From contig BSYO01000024.1 in the NCBI GenBank assembly GCA_033239525.1, positions 8,889,991 to 8,953,990 on the forward strand: a DNA stretch of 64,000 nucleotides, given 5' to 3'. Position 1 is the first letter of the stretch. Every line of letters begins with the position of its first letter. The position numbers were made by a program, and so were the translations under genes. Shown in pieces: positions 33,282-46,440 of the stretch. The notes below the pieces were generated by a model. It had not been told where the DNA came from and made no database searches. It saw only the letters and a program-made list of their open reading frames with translations. The stretch comes from Nepenthes gracilis (taxonomy: Eukaryota > Streptophyta > Magnoliopsida > Caryophyllales > Nepenthaceae).

Positions 33282-35844
33282 TCATGTGGTAGTTCCTCCT
33301 GTTCCTGCCGCTCCCGTTGAAGATGCGGCATTGCTGCTAGCCACTATCTCATAGCCCTGGTCATCGTCCTCGTCTTCATTTACGTCGTCGTCATCTTCCT
33401 CCTGGTTCGGGCCCGCGTCGTCGGATCCGGGATCCTCCGCCGGAGGCCACTGCTGCTCAGGCCGCGCCATGATCGGCTGCTCCATCGATCCGCCCTCCAA
33501 ATGAAGCAGCGTTGGAGGTTTCTGGCCGTAGTGGGGATTGAAGGAGCTGTCAAACTTGTTGATCTTCTCTCTGTAGAGGGCGTCTAGTTGGTGGAAGTAA
33601 GGGCACGTCTTGGAATCCTCCGGCCGTTTCTTGTTGCTCTCCTTGACCTTCTTGAAATACTTGTTGATGTTCTCCCACTTCTCCTTGCACCTCTTGGCGC
33701 TCCTGTTGTACCCGACCTTCCGCATCGAGGCTGAGATCTCCTCCCACAGCGGCCCTTTCGGCCCGTTCTCCTGGTACTTCTGATCCAGGCTCGTCCGGAA
33801 CTTGATCAGCGCCTGGACCTCGGCCTTCGGCCACCGCGATGAGCCGGCGGAGAGGGCTAGATTCTCCCCGTTGTTTGTCTTCGGAGCATCCACATTTCTC
33901 TGCAAAGGCGGCTGTTGTGGCTGCGGCGACTGTGGATGTGGCTGTGGCGGCGCCTCCGGCACCTGGGCGGCCTGTGGTTGTGATTGTTGAGGCAGAGGAC
34001 CTGCGGGGGGTGGAAATGGTGACGGTCGAGCAGTGGTTTGATTTTGGCCCTGTGACTGTGCTGAAAATGGGGGGGGCAGTGCAATCTGCTGCTGCTCGGA
34101 TAATTTCTGGAGGAAGGCAATCAAGGCGGCATCCTTGGCGGCGGCCATGGACCGCTCGTGGACCAAGATTTCGTGCTCTTTGTTTAGTCTGGCCGTCTCC
34201 TGCATTTTCCAAGCTTCTTCTCTTACCACTCTGTCGTGCTCCCGCCTCTCTATGGCTTCCAGGAATTTCTTCTGGAGCTCTTCCTGCTTGTCTATTACCT
34301 CTTTCATTAGCCTCACGAAGAAGTCCTTCCATTTCCGTTTCCTCTTCCTCCTCCCAAAAATCTCTTCGTCTGAAGACGTCGAAGAGGACGAGGAAGGAGA
34401 GCTGGGCATGGGGTTTGCGGGCATGTGAGAAAAGTGATGTGGTTGAATCAATTGGCTTTGAGAATGAATTGCGGATGGTTGTGGCTGCGGCCGTGGTGGT
34501 GGAGGCGGTGTCGGCAACGGATTTGTAGGGTTTATTCTCTGGGTGATGGTGACGGCGCCTTGGGACTGAGGGATACTGAGAATCGAGGGTGTGGTTGATG
34601 AAACAGTGACCTGTGCTGCTGCTACAGCGCTTGCGGCCGGTGGCGTTGCCACTGACACCGGGACAGCCTCCGGAACCGGCGGAGGTCGATGAGGAGGAGG
34701 GACCGGAGAAGGGTAGTTCTCGAGAGCCTCCAACTGATCGAAGAATCGATAGGTCTTGCCGTCCGCCTTACTCGCTCGGCCTTCCTTGGTTCTCCTGTGA
34801 TACTTGTAGACGTTCTCGAATTTCTCCTTGCACTTCTTGGCGCTCCGATGATAACCCAGATCCGCCATTTTTCTGATGACAAGCAACAAATTCCTTGTTT
34901 AATAACCATAACCCTTTTAACCATAATTTTATACTGTGAAATAAATCCACCAATCAAATGTAGTCTCAAGGGATATGTGTATTGTTAGCTCATAAAATAC
35001 TCTTTTAGCAAGATTATAACAACAACGAGAGTGAATTAACAAAGGAACAATCATACTCAATTAAATTGCGAGATAAACACAAAAATAAAATAAAATAAAA
35101 TAAAATAAAACATTGCACTAATGGAGAAAGCCCTTTATTCATGTTGATTTAATGCTAAATTCATTTAATTATGGTGTATCATTAAGGTGGAGATTAGAGA
35201 AAAACAGGAGTAAACCCATGTTTCACTATCAAAATTAACCTCGAAGAATGGAGATCAGTAGACCCATGAACCAGTAGCTATGAATATATAGTCTACAAAC
35301 ACTAGAATTGCACCTTTCCAAATTCTATTATCACCCCCACGAACTAAAAAAGGAAAAAGAAAAAAGAAAAAACACTACCCAAGTCAATCAACATGGAAAA
35401 CTCAATCAGAAGCTTGAGGTTAGAATATTTCTGCAAATCAAACTATGAATCTGAAACACACCTCAAATTTCTGTTTCCTCCAAGTGTAAAATAAGAATGA
35501 AAAGGGAAATTTTAGGGGAAAAAATGGACGAAATAGATTTACCTTGAAACTTCGTCCCATAAGGGACCTTTGAGGCTGGAATCACGAAAGACAACACCCA
35601 TATCAGATCTTATCTGCAAAAGAGCAAGCGTCTCCTGCCGAGGCCACCGATTACCGGCGGAGCTGCGGTCGCCGAAATCATCACCTCTTCTAGGATCTTC
35701 GTCTCCAATCCCGGCCATATTGGAGCTGCCACCAACGCCCACAGCCGCTTCGCCGCTACCTCCTCCACCATCCTGGGATGCGGCGGAAGCGGCGCCGCCG
35801 ACGTCGCCAGAGCTTCCCAGCAAGCCTGATGAGGCCCCCAGCAT
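33282..35844 (-). CDS. GT-2-type trihelix transcription factor (two DNA-binding domains), complement(join(33282..34872, 35543..35844))
   Basis: A predicted 630-residue nuclear DNA-binding protein of the plant GT-2 clade (GT-2, DF1 and GTL1 relatives), which bind GT-elements in promoters. Exon 1 starts at the ATG at 35844; the in-frame stop just upstream (near 35,877) rules out a longer frame. It ends CAAG|GTAAAT. Exon 2 begins after CATCAG at 34872. Joining gives VSRKMADLG across the first domain. First trihelix about residues 65-152 (NRWPRQETLALL, KGPLWDEVS, SAKKCKEKFENV). Pro/Gln-rich linker. Basic GRRKRKRKWKDF about 275-286, a likely nuclear signal. Central alpha-helical region 285-362. 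Second trihelix about 446-534 (SRWPKAEVQALI, KGPLWEEIS, SAKRCKEKWENINKYF). Acidic tail 584-605, then QGYEIV. No stop or frameshift. Subgroup assignment by tail and domain order is likely but not certain. Confidence 0.93.
34873..35542 (-). other. Intron of the trihelix gene (670 bp)
   Basis: The donor GTAAAT at 35542-35537 and the acceptor ATCAG ending at 34873 leave the frame intact between Arg (split codon) and Lys. It is AT-rich, unlike the GC-rich exons. The intron interrupts the first trihelix domain after the KGPLWDEVS helix, a position used in this clade. Confidence 0.88.
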
Positions 35845-36054
35845 GGGATTTGAGTTTTTGCTGCTTTGCCCCAATTACAGCTGCAAGCAAAATAAAATTT
35901 AAATAGAAGAAACAGAAGACGGTGAATTCATGGGCTTCATAAAGATGGGTCTACGGTGAATTTATTAGTTTATTTAGGTTGTGGGATCTGCCTGTCTATT
36001 TCTCGAAAAAAAAAAATCATATACATATGGGGCTTCTTTTAGCTGTTGGAATCT

Positions 36055-36114
36055 TCACTCTCCCCCTCGTTCCCTCTCTCTCCCCCTCTCTCTCTCTCTC
36101 TCCCTCTCCGCTCT
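36055..36114 (-). promoter_or_regulatory. CT/GA-rich tract upstream of the trihelix gene
   Basis: About 60 bp of almost pure CT on the plus strand (GAGAGA on the coding strand), 210-270 bp upstream of the start codon. Such tracts are common in plant core promoters and 5' UTRs and can bind GAGA-binding BPC factors. A TTTTATATAT stretch on the coding strand near 36,258-36,272 could be the TATA region, but this is weak. Confidence 0.45.
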
Positions 36115-36189
36115 GTAAAAAATATGAGATCATGTTGGCTATAGCAGAGCTGACGCTGATGGATCACTTTGGGTTGTCACGTTAAATAA

Positions 36190-39100
36190 ACTAAAATTTA
36201 AATGACAGGTGGCAGCTAATGTTAAAATTAAATTTTTACATGCATCGGAGTCAGGGAAAAATATATAAAATTAATATTTTCCATAATCGTATATTTTGTA
36301 TTATTTTTAAATTATATAACACAAAATCAGCCATCAAAGAATTTTTTATCAATTTTCGCGACTGTAGGTGACGTAAAAGGTTGAAATAAGCATAATTGGA
36401 GCTTTTAATATGACGTGCTTCCTGTAATATATCTTAGAATTGTAATGAATTAACAATAAAATTTTATTAAGCTAAAAATTAATCTCAATATTAAGATTAA
36501 AAATAAAATTTAGAAAATAAAAAATGATCATAAAACAAGATTATATATATTCTAATAAATATAAATATATATATATATAATGAGAGGGGCAGCAATACAC
36601 GCAGAAAGTGATAATGGTGACAATAAGATGGTTCCTAGCTATTCATCAAAGTATAGTTAAAAGACGGCCCAATTAAATTAGCATTTCTTCTACTGTATAA
36701 AATTATCTAATTATTGTTAAAATATTTTTAATTATTTAATTTAGTATAATATTTGATTTAATAATAGGAATTAATACATGCAAAATATTATATTAAAGTA
36801 GGCATTAAAAGGCGGGTGGCAATATATTATTTCTCAATTTTGAATTTGGATTTCAGTGACTATTGAATAAATAAGTATAATGAAATCAACTGCCGATTTT
36901 GCCCCTAACATGGACGCCATTGACCTTAATCATTGAAACCCTAATTTAGTAAATAAAATAGTGGGTCAGGTGATTAATGAACATGTAATGTTTATCTATA
37001 ACTCAAAATAATGGATCAATTAACTATTTTTCTAAATTAAGATATAAATAAATATTATATATATCTGACATAAAAATAACAATTATTGACATTATTTTAT
37101 TATTTTTGTTACTATACCAACTATTAGTCATAGTCATAGGCATGTAATAATTTTGCCAGCTATGATTATAATATTTATTAATATAATTATAATAAAAAAT
37201 ATTATTTATAATTTTTAAATTAAATAATAACCAGTCCATAATATTTGTTATTTAATTTTTTTATGATTAAATATTTAATTAACTAATTTTTTATTTAGAG
37301 AAGTTAGAATATTATAATGTAAACAAGACGGGGTGGTTTTTTATATATATATATTGCCATTAATTAGGTTTTTTTTTTTTCGGGTTTCCTAAAGTGCCCT
37401 TGGGAATAATTATTGAGATCATGATAATCGACTGGAGTAATTTTCAACCTGTTGGGTGGGAGAGTGGTGCTTGTGCGGCCACGCAGGTCGCTGCGGGCCT
37501 ACAGTGATGTGACTACCTTCTCTCTCGCTTTTTTAATTGTTTTTCTTTTTTTTTTCCCTTTTTCTTAATTTTAAGTGGTGCAAAATGAATTAATTTAATG
37601 AATTATTTTTAATTAATAAGTGGAAAAAAAGCTGAAAATTGTGCTTTTACGACAGGTTGTTTAAATATCCCATCCTTTTACCAAAAAAAAAAAAGAAAAA
37701 TTATATCACAAAATATGTATATTACTTTCAATAAAAAAAAAACTATAATAAATAATTAAAATATAACTATGGAACAATTAAATTTGCTTAAAGATTAAAG
37801 AGGATTTTTAAAGTATAAGTTAATTTTATGAAGACTTTTAAGATTACAATTAGCTAAATTATTTATAAACAAATTTAGTTTGAACTAATATAAGTTATGT
37901 TTAGACCAATCCAACATAACACAACTCATTTGTACGTAAAAAAACTAAGTTTAATATCAAGTTTATAATTTGAGTGCTACTATTTTTAATATAAAAAGAA
38001 TCGATTAAATATCAGCATGTTTATATATATTTTAATTTCGGTCATTTATAGCCATTTTATTACCATTTTGTAACCTAATTTACCAAATTGAGTTGAGGAT
38101 GGTGTCCATTTGGCCTTGTTGTACAAATACTAATATAATCCAAAAGTAACGAATTGAAATAACAAAAATTTTCTTTCCCATACTTGTAATAATATATATA
38201 TTTGATTATTTTTTTACTGCATAATATTGATAGTATATTTTTATGTTGTGTGGGTATGGATATCGAACTGAATATCACCCATTTGATCCACTCATTATTG
38301 ATCTACTGCTTTTAACTGAGAGATTAAAAAGAAAGAGAGAAAAAAAGTGAATAGGCAATAATTTACTAGCCGTTTTGGTTTTAAATTCTCCATTTCATTT
38401 GGTGGGTGTGATTTCTTTATTTTTATTATATTTTCTTAGATTAGGTTGATTTTTTATCTACCCCATTTTAATTTCTTAGTTATACGAAATTAATTATATT
38501 TTTTATAGGGTTCCATGTACAGCATCGATCACAGGATGGGCAAAGTCCTTAATGTAAGAACTATAAATTGCATCAGGAATAATACAGAAATAAATTAAAT
38601 TATTATAAGATATTTAACTATCATATATTACACAAATCAGTTTAATCTAATATATACATTAATATATATATATATATGTGTGTAATAGGTATAAAATTAA
38701 TATATGATATAAATTCTCCATTTATGGATGTGGAATAAATAGTGGCTAATTCAGTTAGCTTGCAACCTACCGTAATAAAAGGGGGGTCGTATTAAATTAT
38801 ATTTGCGTGGTCACTTATGAATCAATAATTTTTCAAATATTTTTTGATGGACCTGTATTTTTTTTTATTTGTTTAATTGTATTTCTTTTTTTTTTTTTTT
38901 GAACTTTTTAATCCCTGCGTACACCTCCAAATTTTATTAATAGAAACGGCAAAATACACCCCTACCCTATCTCCTGCCCCTCAACTAAAAGGGCTGGCCC
39001 TAAAACGAATGGTTGCTATGGGTACGTGATTTTAAAAAAAAAATCTTATATATATATATATATTTTAATTTTTAATTTATTACTTTATTGTTGTTATCAT

Positions 39101-39696
39101 GGTCGGCAATCTTATTATTTTGGCTGGGGGCATTTCGGTAATTTAACATAAGGTATGCACTTGGCTAGGTAGGGTAGGCATGTTAGCCATTACTCTTCAA
39201 ATATTTCGAAAGCAAAAAATAGTAAATTGAATATTCTTTCAAAAATTCAAACAAAAAATAGAAATTCCTATTTATGTATGTAATTATTTATCTTATAATA
39301 GTACTATTATTTTATATTTATAATGGAAAAGAAGCTTAGTAAAACTAAGCTACGAATTATAGTATTGGCCAATGCTAATCTCTTTAGTATTATCTAATTA
39401 AAGTTCTTTCTGATTTTGAACAATCAAAATAGGACGGGCCACTACGGATATATGAATCCCTTCAACAAGTATGTGGTGCAAGGAACAAATTTTCAACAGT
39501 GGTAAGGCGTCTGGAAGTACTAAAAAATCCTTCTAAATTAGATAAATTTTATCAGTTTGAGTAATTTCAAAGCTCAAATCTGACTCAAATTAAATCCAAA
39601 ATATTTTTCATTTTCTTTTTAAAATAGATTAAAATTTTAATGATAAAATAATTATTTAAAAAGTAATATAGATTAAACTACTAAATTTAACTAAAA
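36190..39696. other. AT-rich intergenic region upstream of the trihelix gene
   Basis: No protein, LTR or repeat-family match recognised. It contains short TA microsatellites (about 36,563-36,580, 37,341-37,354, 38,661-38,677, 39,047-39,063), T and A runs, and a small GC-rich patch at 37,450-37,505. It probably includes the distal promoter of the trihelix gene. Confidence 0.5.
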
Positions 39697-39754
39697 GATA
39701 TTGATTAATTGTTGTCCGGCCCCGAGTTATTGAGACGGACAGGAGCCTCCGATT

Positions 39755-39935
39755 AAAGCCCAAGATCTAATTGAAGGAGGCCTATTTTCAAGAGAAAAAT
39801 TGAGCTTGAGTCTATAGAATGACGGAAATGCGCACGCTAAAGTGGTGCGCCGAGAGATGCTGTGATGCGTGAGAAATGCTTATGTGGATATGAGAAAGAC
39901 TAAATCAACTGATAAAGGCCTGAGGATTTAGTGGC
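39755..39935 (+). repeat. Direct repeat within LTR C, copy 1
   Basis: ATCTAATTGAA..GG..CTATTTTC, GAGCTTGAGTCTATAGAATG and GACTAAATCAACT..TAAAGGCC recur in the same order at about 40,516-40,640. In this copy the middle is about 55 bp longer. Confidence 0.75.
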
Positions 39936-40515
39936 TAACTTTCCGCGTCCCGGGATGAAAAGAAAGAGGGCGATTTGGTCCAATCCGTTCAGTGGATTAG
40001 GGCCTTTTGGAAGCTGGATGAGAGCTTGAGATCAATGGTTGCCCTTAGTTGCAAGATCGCAGAACCAGAAATTGTCGTTGGAATTGCAATCCGAATCAGA
40101 GCCAGAATCCCCTTTCTCTGTGGGGTGAGGGCGCTTATATGCCTCCCCCCTTTGGACTCTTGGGTGCTAAGATGCCCGTTCAAAGTCACGTCACGCCGGG
40201 CTGTCTCCGAGCTGCACGCTTGTCTTTGCCGATCACGCCCGATTTTCCTTGAGAGAGGATTGGTTGGCCCGACGGCGGTGATGGCGTTGGCGTGGCGCAG
40301 CGTAATGCCTCTATTGGGCTAGCCTTTCCGCCTTTTCACGCTGTTCGGCCCGCGACGCATTTAATGCGCCGCAGTTTCGTTGGTTCACGTGGCGTGGCCG
40401 CGCCTATCCCCGTTGGGTGGGCTAACACTTCCTTAAACGATCTTTTCCTGGTCATATAAACATGGGCGGGGCTGTCTTATGAGCCGGGACATGGGACCCA
40501 ACAAGATCGATACCT

Positions 40516-40640
40516 AATATCTAATTGAAATAGGGCTATTTTCGTAAAATGAGCTCGAGTTTATAGAATGTCCAAGAAGCTACAATGACCCAAGAGACTA
40601 AATCAACTCTAAAGGCCCGAAGATTTATGCCGACATCCCA
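40516..40640 (+). repeat. Direct repeat within LTR C, copy 2
   Basis: Partner of 39755-39935. Between the copies, GGGACCCAACA (ends about 40,502) could pair with TGTTG at 39,710 as the ends of a smaller nested LTR, so LTR C may be two overlapping insertions. Confidence 0.7.
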
Positions 40641-41254
40641 AAAAGGCCAAGGAGCTAAGTTGATCCAAGGGGCTGGCTTGGTTTTGGAGACTTGAAGACT
40701 GGTATTAAGCGAACGATGGCTTGCAGAGCAAGTATGATCATTGTAGAAGTGATATCTCGCAGAGTAAGCCCACATGCACGTAACGTATCTGACACGGCAA
40801 GATAGATTTGTAAAATTGATGGCAAGATCTCATACACACGCCAACTCCATGTGGGTGTTCAACATAGGAAGATTTAAACTATTACTATATAAACATTCAC
40901 TATATACCTAACAAAGGACCGAACATTCTGCACTTGTATTTATGATCATAGAGAGAAAGAAAAAGACACTCACGCTATACAATTGAGAGAACACTTGTAA
41001 TAATAAGAGTGATCATTGAGAGTCACCATTACATTCTGTTTTCCTCCATCGGTATTTATATACTTGAATAGTAAAATTATTCTCAAATTTAGAATTTTGT
41101 GATTTTTTTTTCTTATTTAGAAAAATTCTTTTTACGCAAAAACACTATATATCATTGTCTCTCTCTCTTCATTCTACTTAAAGCTGTATTTGTGTTGTTT
41201 TACATTCAGGCCCCCATCCGTACAGTGGTTAGGATATGAGAACGTAACAGATAT

Positions 41255-43789
41255 ATATATATATATTTAAAAAAACAAAATTACATTAAAAAATCATAAA
41301 AGAAAGAGTAGCACATTTAAAAGAACAAGAAAATCAGAACGCAACAAAATAAATCTTATTGAATTTTGCAGCAAATGGTTTTCCAACTGTTAATGGATGC
41401 CTATAAATAGATGCTGTGTGCATCGTTTGCAGTTAGGTTGGACACTCATCAATGAGAACGGCTCACCTCCAATTAAAAATCATATATTTATTTTAGTAAA
41501 TGAATATATATGATTTTAATTTAGATTTACGTATCTTGATTTCCAACAAGATGGTCATTTTCCAGTCGTAGTAAAACCTTAATTTACATTGAGCATATCT
41601 TTCTAACAAGTTTAATTAATCTTGCCTTAATTAAGTAAAGATGCATGATGTAGGTTATAAGTAAGGGTGGATATTATTCCTTCTAATCAAGGCCTTTTTT
41701 CAATAACAAAACTGTACACCACAACATATAACACTTTTTTTATCAAATCGATCTAATCGTTCAAATTGAAACCGGCCCGAAACCAACATGATCATTTGAC
41801 ATTATGCAAGTTATTTATTGTTTAAATTTTTATTCACATTGAAACTTCATCTTGACTAAAATTTGAGAATTTTAACCAATCTAAACCCAATCAACTTAAA
41901 CATCACATTTAGGACACGCTATGAAACAAGCCCTAAACAATTCTCTTTTCTGGGTATTTCCTCTGGCTCAACCACCTAATATAATTAGTTTACTGCCCAT
42001 GGTAATTAATAGAATCCCTAAATTTTGACGGATTTTTTGATACAATTAGTATTAGGCGTGTCAATAAATTTTAGTTATTATAATATTCTCTAGACTTTAA
42101 TTATACAAACTTATTAAAATAGTTCAACATAATTTTGTATGTAGGACAAATTGTGGCTCTCTTCAAGACATTTCTGTAAGTTATTAAAAGGGATTATATC
42201 AAAATGAGTTATAGACTGTTGTGGGAGATAATCTAATTATAATTTAAACTAATAAAATGAGTTTATATAAAAGAGCTTGATATTTTTATGAACTTGAAAA
42301 AGTTATTTTGTTTAAAAAAATTTGGTCAACTTAAGCTTAAGGGATTGTAATGGGAGATTTGTTACATTCTAGCATAAGTTTATATGACAAATGTATTAAA
42401 ACTATCTCTGGGAATATTTTATAAAAGTAATATCAAAATATTTATCAATGTTTTACTAAGATAATATATGCTATTTTGGCGCATTTCGCAAGTAAGCAAT
42501 GATCAAAAGAATCTAATGACATCTTGTAATTATCTTTATTATATAGTTTAACTACGTTTGCATGTCACTGGGAATAAAAGATTAGGGCTTCATGTTTATT
42601 ATCATCATATTCTTATGGCCTATTTGTTTTAATATTTATATATAGTGAGTAAAATTTAAAAATTTGTTTTTATAACAATGAGCTTATAATATAACTCGCT
42701 CAAACAATAAAACTAAAATAACCAACAGCATATTTATGATTTTATCTCAACTTGATGGTTTGGTTTGATTTGATATAAATCCGAACTACAATGTGTTATT
42801 TGGTTACAAATTAACTCTAAATGATATTATATTGATCAATGTGCATTTTTATCTAACATTTTTTATGACATATATTACTTTTCTTTGGATTTTATTACAA
42901 ACTAGATGAAATTTTAGTTAATGAGGAATGATATTTTGATTACACCACTCATAAGACTTTCTGAATATTTTATCTATATTCTCTCTCTAAATATATAGGG
43001 CACATCTAAAAGGGATAGTCTCAAGTTTAATAATTTTATTGTAAAGTACCATAAATTTTGGAATGTGTGACCGATGTGTGGAGTTCCGGACCTACTGGAA
43101 TTCCTTTGTTTTGTGTTAAGCTTAAGCATTTCAAGTAGGCTCTCAAGAAGATTAGCAGTGAGATAGGTGACTAGGGCATTGCCATTGCTTTTGTAGAAGC
43201 TAAGTTGGACCCAACATGCTCTTCAGCTGGAGCTTTTCTGTTCCAATTGTATTTTGCCCAATAGGTTATTTAGGAATTACTTTTGGGTAATTCTTTTTAT
43301 AGAAGAGAACTTTCTCAACCAAATGACAAATGTAAGGTGGCTTGATGAATGTGATAGGCGTGTGATATTCTTTCAATACTATTAAGGAAATATAAAATTC
43401 ATAACAGATAAAATTTAAGATATTATCATTGATTATTTCACTAAAAAATTGAGTATGCAAGTAGCGAATAAACTTGTGTATAAAAATTTTTGTGACCATT
43501 TATACTTAAGTCTATTCCTCTCTATTCTTCCCAACTCTCGTAACTATGTCTACGAGAGGAGATTAGATTGATTGTGTTTAGGTTTGGGGATTCCAAAGCT
43601 CTAAGTTGGATGGGTTCTAAGCAATGGTTTTCAAATTGTCATTGGAAGATGTGAGGAGCTCCTTTTTTTTAGGTTAACTTCTTTTTTATTGATCGTTTGC
43701 TCAAATGAATCAATTTTATTATCATATGTCTCATTCTAAATGTTAGACTACCGATCAAAATTTTTTAATTTAAATTATTTTATTATTAT
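41255..43789. other. AT-rich intergenic stretch
   Basis: No convincing open frame, LTR or LINE motif. A slightly GC-richer patch at 43,070-43,260 has no recognisable content. Confidence 0.5.
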
Positions 43790-44460
43790 ATTATTCTTTA
43801 CAAAATTATGTCCAAACTTCTAACTAATTGACTCAAAATAGTCCTTCCACTCCTGATAGGTCCATGTCAAATTGCTTTTATCAAGGTAGGCACATTGGGG
43901 GCAATAACCTCCTGACTTAGGATAGATTTACAAGTACTAGTTGAACAATAGACCAAATTGTGGTGCTTTGAAGACAGATATTATAAAAGATTTTACTCTA
44001 TGAAATTAGATTTTGTGTCATCATCCTTGAAAATCATAGGCTTTTTAGGATTATTAATTAGGTGAATTAGTAAGTGCATTATAATTCTAATTTTCTCTAT
44101 TATTATTAATGAAAAAAATTTAATTTCTTAAGAGTAAGAGTCTTGTTAAGGTGATCCAATTATATATTACATGTTCGTTCTTTGTATCTAGATTCTCCAA
44201 AGCATAAATAAGATCAAAAAATATGAATATCCCTAATTTTCATTTCTATTGAAAAATGCAAAGGTAATAAAGATAATTGTGTTAGTTTTTACTAATAACA
44301 TTTTTTTATTTTGTATGGCCAATTGTCATTATGTGTATATTCTATTTTATTATTGTTTGAATTTTGCTTTTCTTTTCATCTTAACTTCTAATAGGGATAC
44401 AAGCAAATATTTTATATGCTATAATAAGCGTTGTATGGTAAGGATATTAAAAAGGTGATG
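43790..44460 (+). pseudogene. Second L1-type LINE reverse-transcriptase fossil
   Basis: Plus-strand translation gives MSKLLTN with IVLPLLIGPCQIAFIK (about 43,810-43,890), ALKTDIIKDF (about 43,970) and FSIIINEKN (about 44,095). FVLCI.ILQSINKI and YPNFHFYW (44,170-44,260) follow. The last parts match the LINE at 15.5-15.7 kb nearly residue for residue ([23 protein letters not shown]), so both come from one family. Stops and frameshifts are frequent. No endonuclease, ORF1 or poly(A) tail identified. Confidence 0.75.
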
Positions 44461-46440
44461 AAATTTAAAATTAGTGTTCGTCATATTATTGGAGGGGATT
44501 CCCCAAGGAAGTCCAGGGACCCTTCTGACCCTCTTATACATTTGTATTGGGCATGTCCCGTCTCACATAATCAGTGTTGGATGCATGTCCTGTCACGTAA
44601 ACTAAGACAATATTTTAACCAAATCAAATGCTCTTATCTCTCTCACAAGTAATATAAAAAAATAAAAAATCAATCCATTAGGAAAAAAATATTCTATATT
44701 TCAGAAGTTTAAAGTAGTAATATTTGTGAAGTTTAAATGTTGAATTGGATTCTATATTTTGGATTGACAATCTAATTTGGTTCTTCATTAAAAAAACAAA
44801 ATACCAAAATGGTCTAAATTTGACAAAATAAATATTTTATCATTTTTTAAATAAGTTCTAATCTAGAAATGGACCCCCTATATAACGTGAAGTTTAAATG
44901 CGTTTGACTTGTTGGTAGCAAGTTCTTTTCCATTTTGGGATGATATTCAACCTATATCCCTCATCTATTTCTTTTAATATCATATTTCCAAGATTCTTAT
45001 ATCTTATAGTGAGCTACACACAATTAGGAAATAATATAATTTAAAAATTCGTAAGTTTTGTACGTTCAGTTCTATTCTTAATTTCATTTTTTGATCCTGT
45101 TTTTAATTATTATTATTTTTCATAGCGGTTAAGTCATACCAGTGATATTTTTAGGATACGTTCAAATCCAAAAGTTTTAAAAAACAAATTAATGAGAAAA
45201 GCATAAATAAAAGAAAATAAATAAAAATTACTTTCTTTAAATATAAATATTTTAATACATATTTTTTATTAATTTTTTCTAGTATTTTTAATATAATTCA
45301 AATAATAATTTTTTAGTTCAAGTTTATAAAAAAATGAGAATTATTTATGTGTACATATATATAGGAAATCCTGTTGATTGTTGATATGAAATTGTAATAA
45401 CTTGTAGATAAAAACAATGTTTGGTTAGTGAAAACATATAAAAATTCTCTCCTCCAACTTCGTAATAAATGAAAGTGTAATTTTCATTGAAATTTCAGTG
45501 TGAATGTACTAACAGTACAAGGACGTTTTAGGTTGCGTAGAGGCGCAAGCAATTTGTTTATTTATTTATTGAAAAAAAGAAATTGGGATTATTATCATAA
45601 GATAAAATTGAATGGGCCAACCAACAAATAATAATGCAGGAAAGGTGGGCCACGATCAATCAATAAGACATTGAATGAACATAATATCTTCAATAAAATA
45701 AAACTTTATATACCAAAAATTCTATAATGTCAAAAAATTTAACTGTATTAGTTGTTTTCATAACCTTTCGTTTATTTTTTATTTTTCTAACTTGTATTTT
45801 AATAGTATTTTTATGCAAAAATTATGTCTAATTGGTCACAATATTAATTGGGTGGAAGCATATTATATAAAATTCTACATTGTCATAAATTTTTGAAATA
45901 AAGGTTAATTTAATTTTTTTTTACACGATAACTTGATTAAAATAGGTTGCATACAATTGTACTGAGGAAAAAGTTAAAAGCAAAATTGAGAAAATAATTG
46001 AAAATTGTTGTTTTTTTTTTTTTAATTTTAATGTATATTACTTAATATTGGTTATACATTATATGATGATTCTTATACTTTTACAATTTAATTCCTTGTG
46101 AAATGTGTACTATATTTGTTGGGTTATTAATTGTAAATATTTTTAATAACTAAATTAATGGACTGACAATCTATTATTATTATTTGTAATATTTGGGTTA
46201 TATTGGCATTAAAAATATACCTATAATTTGGTGTATATAATTTTGGGGTTATCTGGTCTAACGGTTCATTTTCGTCTAGCCAACTAACTAATGAATAGTT
46301 CAAAATTCATTAAACATAATGGAACAAATGGCATGTTGGCAGAATAAGGTAATTATGTGTTTAATAAATAAATATTAAAATTCAAATCCTAAATATTCAA
46401 AATTTTAAATCCATAAGGTCTGAATCATTGAGTAGATAAA
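44461..46440. other. AT-rich intergenic stretch
   Basis: A GC-richer patch at 44,480-44,600 may be the decayed 3' end of the LINE (TLYWACPVSHNQCWM resembles a degenerate zinc-binding tail). The rest has no recognisable content. Confidence 0.45.

Larger units (their letters stand above)
39702..41249 (+). mobile_element. Solo LTR C (about 1.55 kb) with GATAT flanks
   Basis: It starts TGATTAATTGTTGTCCGGCC and ends GAGAACGTAACA. The flank GATAT (39697-39701) recurs at 41250-41254, consistent with a 5-bp TSD, though the right copy lies in a TA repeat. A TATATAAA box lies at 40886-40893, followed by a stretch typical of plant LTR R regions (AGAGAGAAAGA, GAGAGAACACTTG, CATTACATTCTGTTTTCCTCC). A GC-rich section (39,940-40,480) contains long but unrecognised open frames. 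No gag-pol adjoins it. Confidence 0.6.

Noticed and set aside
33550..34528. Long alternative frames (260 codons minus, 229 codons plus) overlapping the trihelix exon
   Set aside because: They overlap the trihelix coding frame, have biased composition from its GC-rich codons, and contain no domain. They are shadows.
35845..35874. Upstream extension of the trihelix protein by ten residues
   Set aside because: The extension would need a TTG start directly after an in-frame stop; the first ATG is at 35844.
39975..40322. 115-codon plus-strand frame
   Set aside because: Located in the GC-rich part of LTR C, with low-complexity residues and no recognisable domain.
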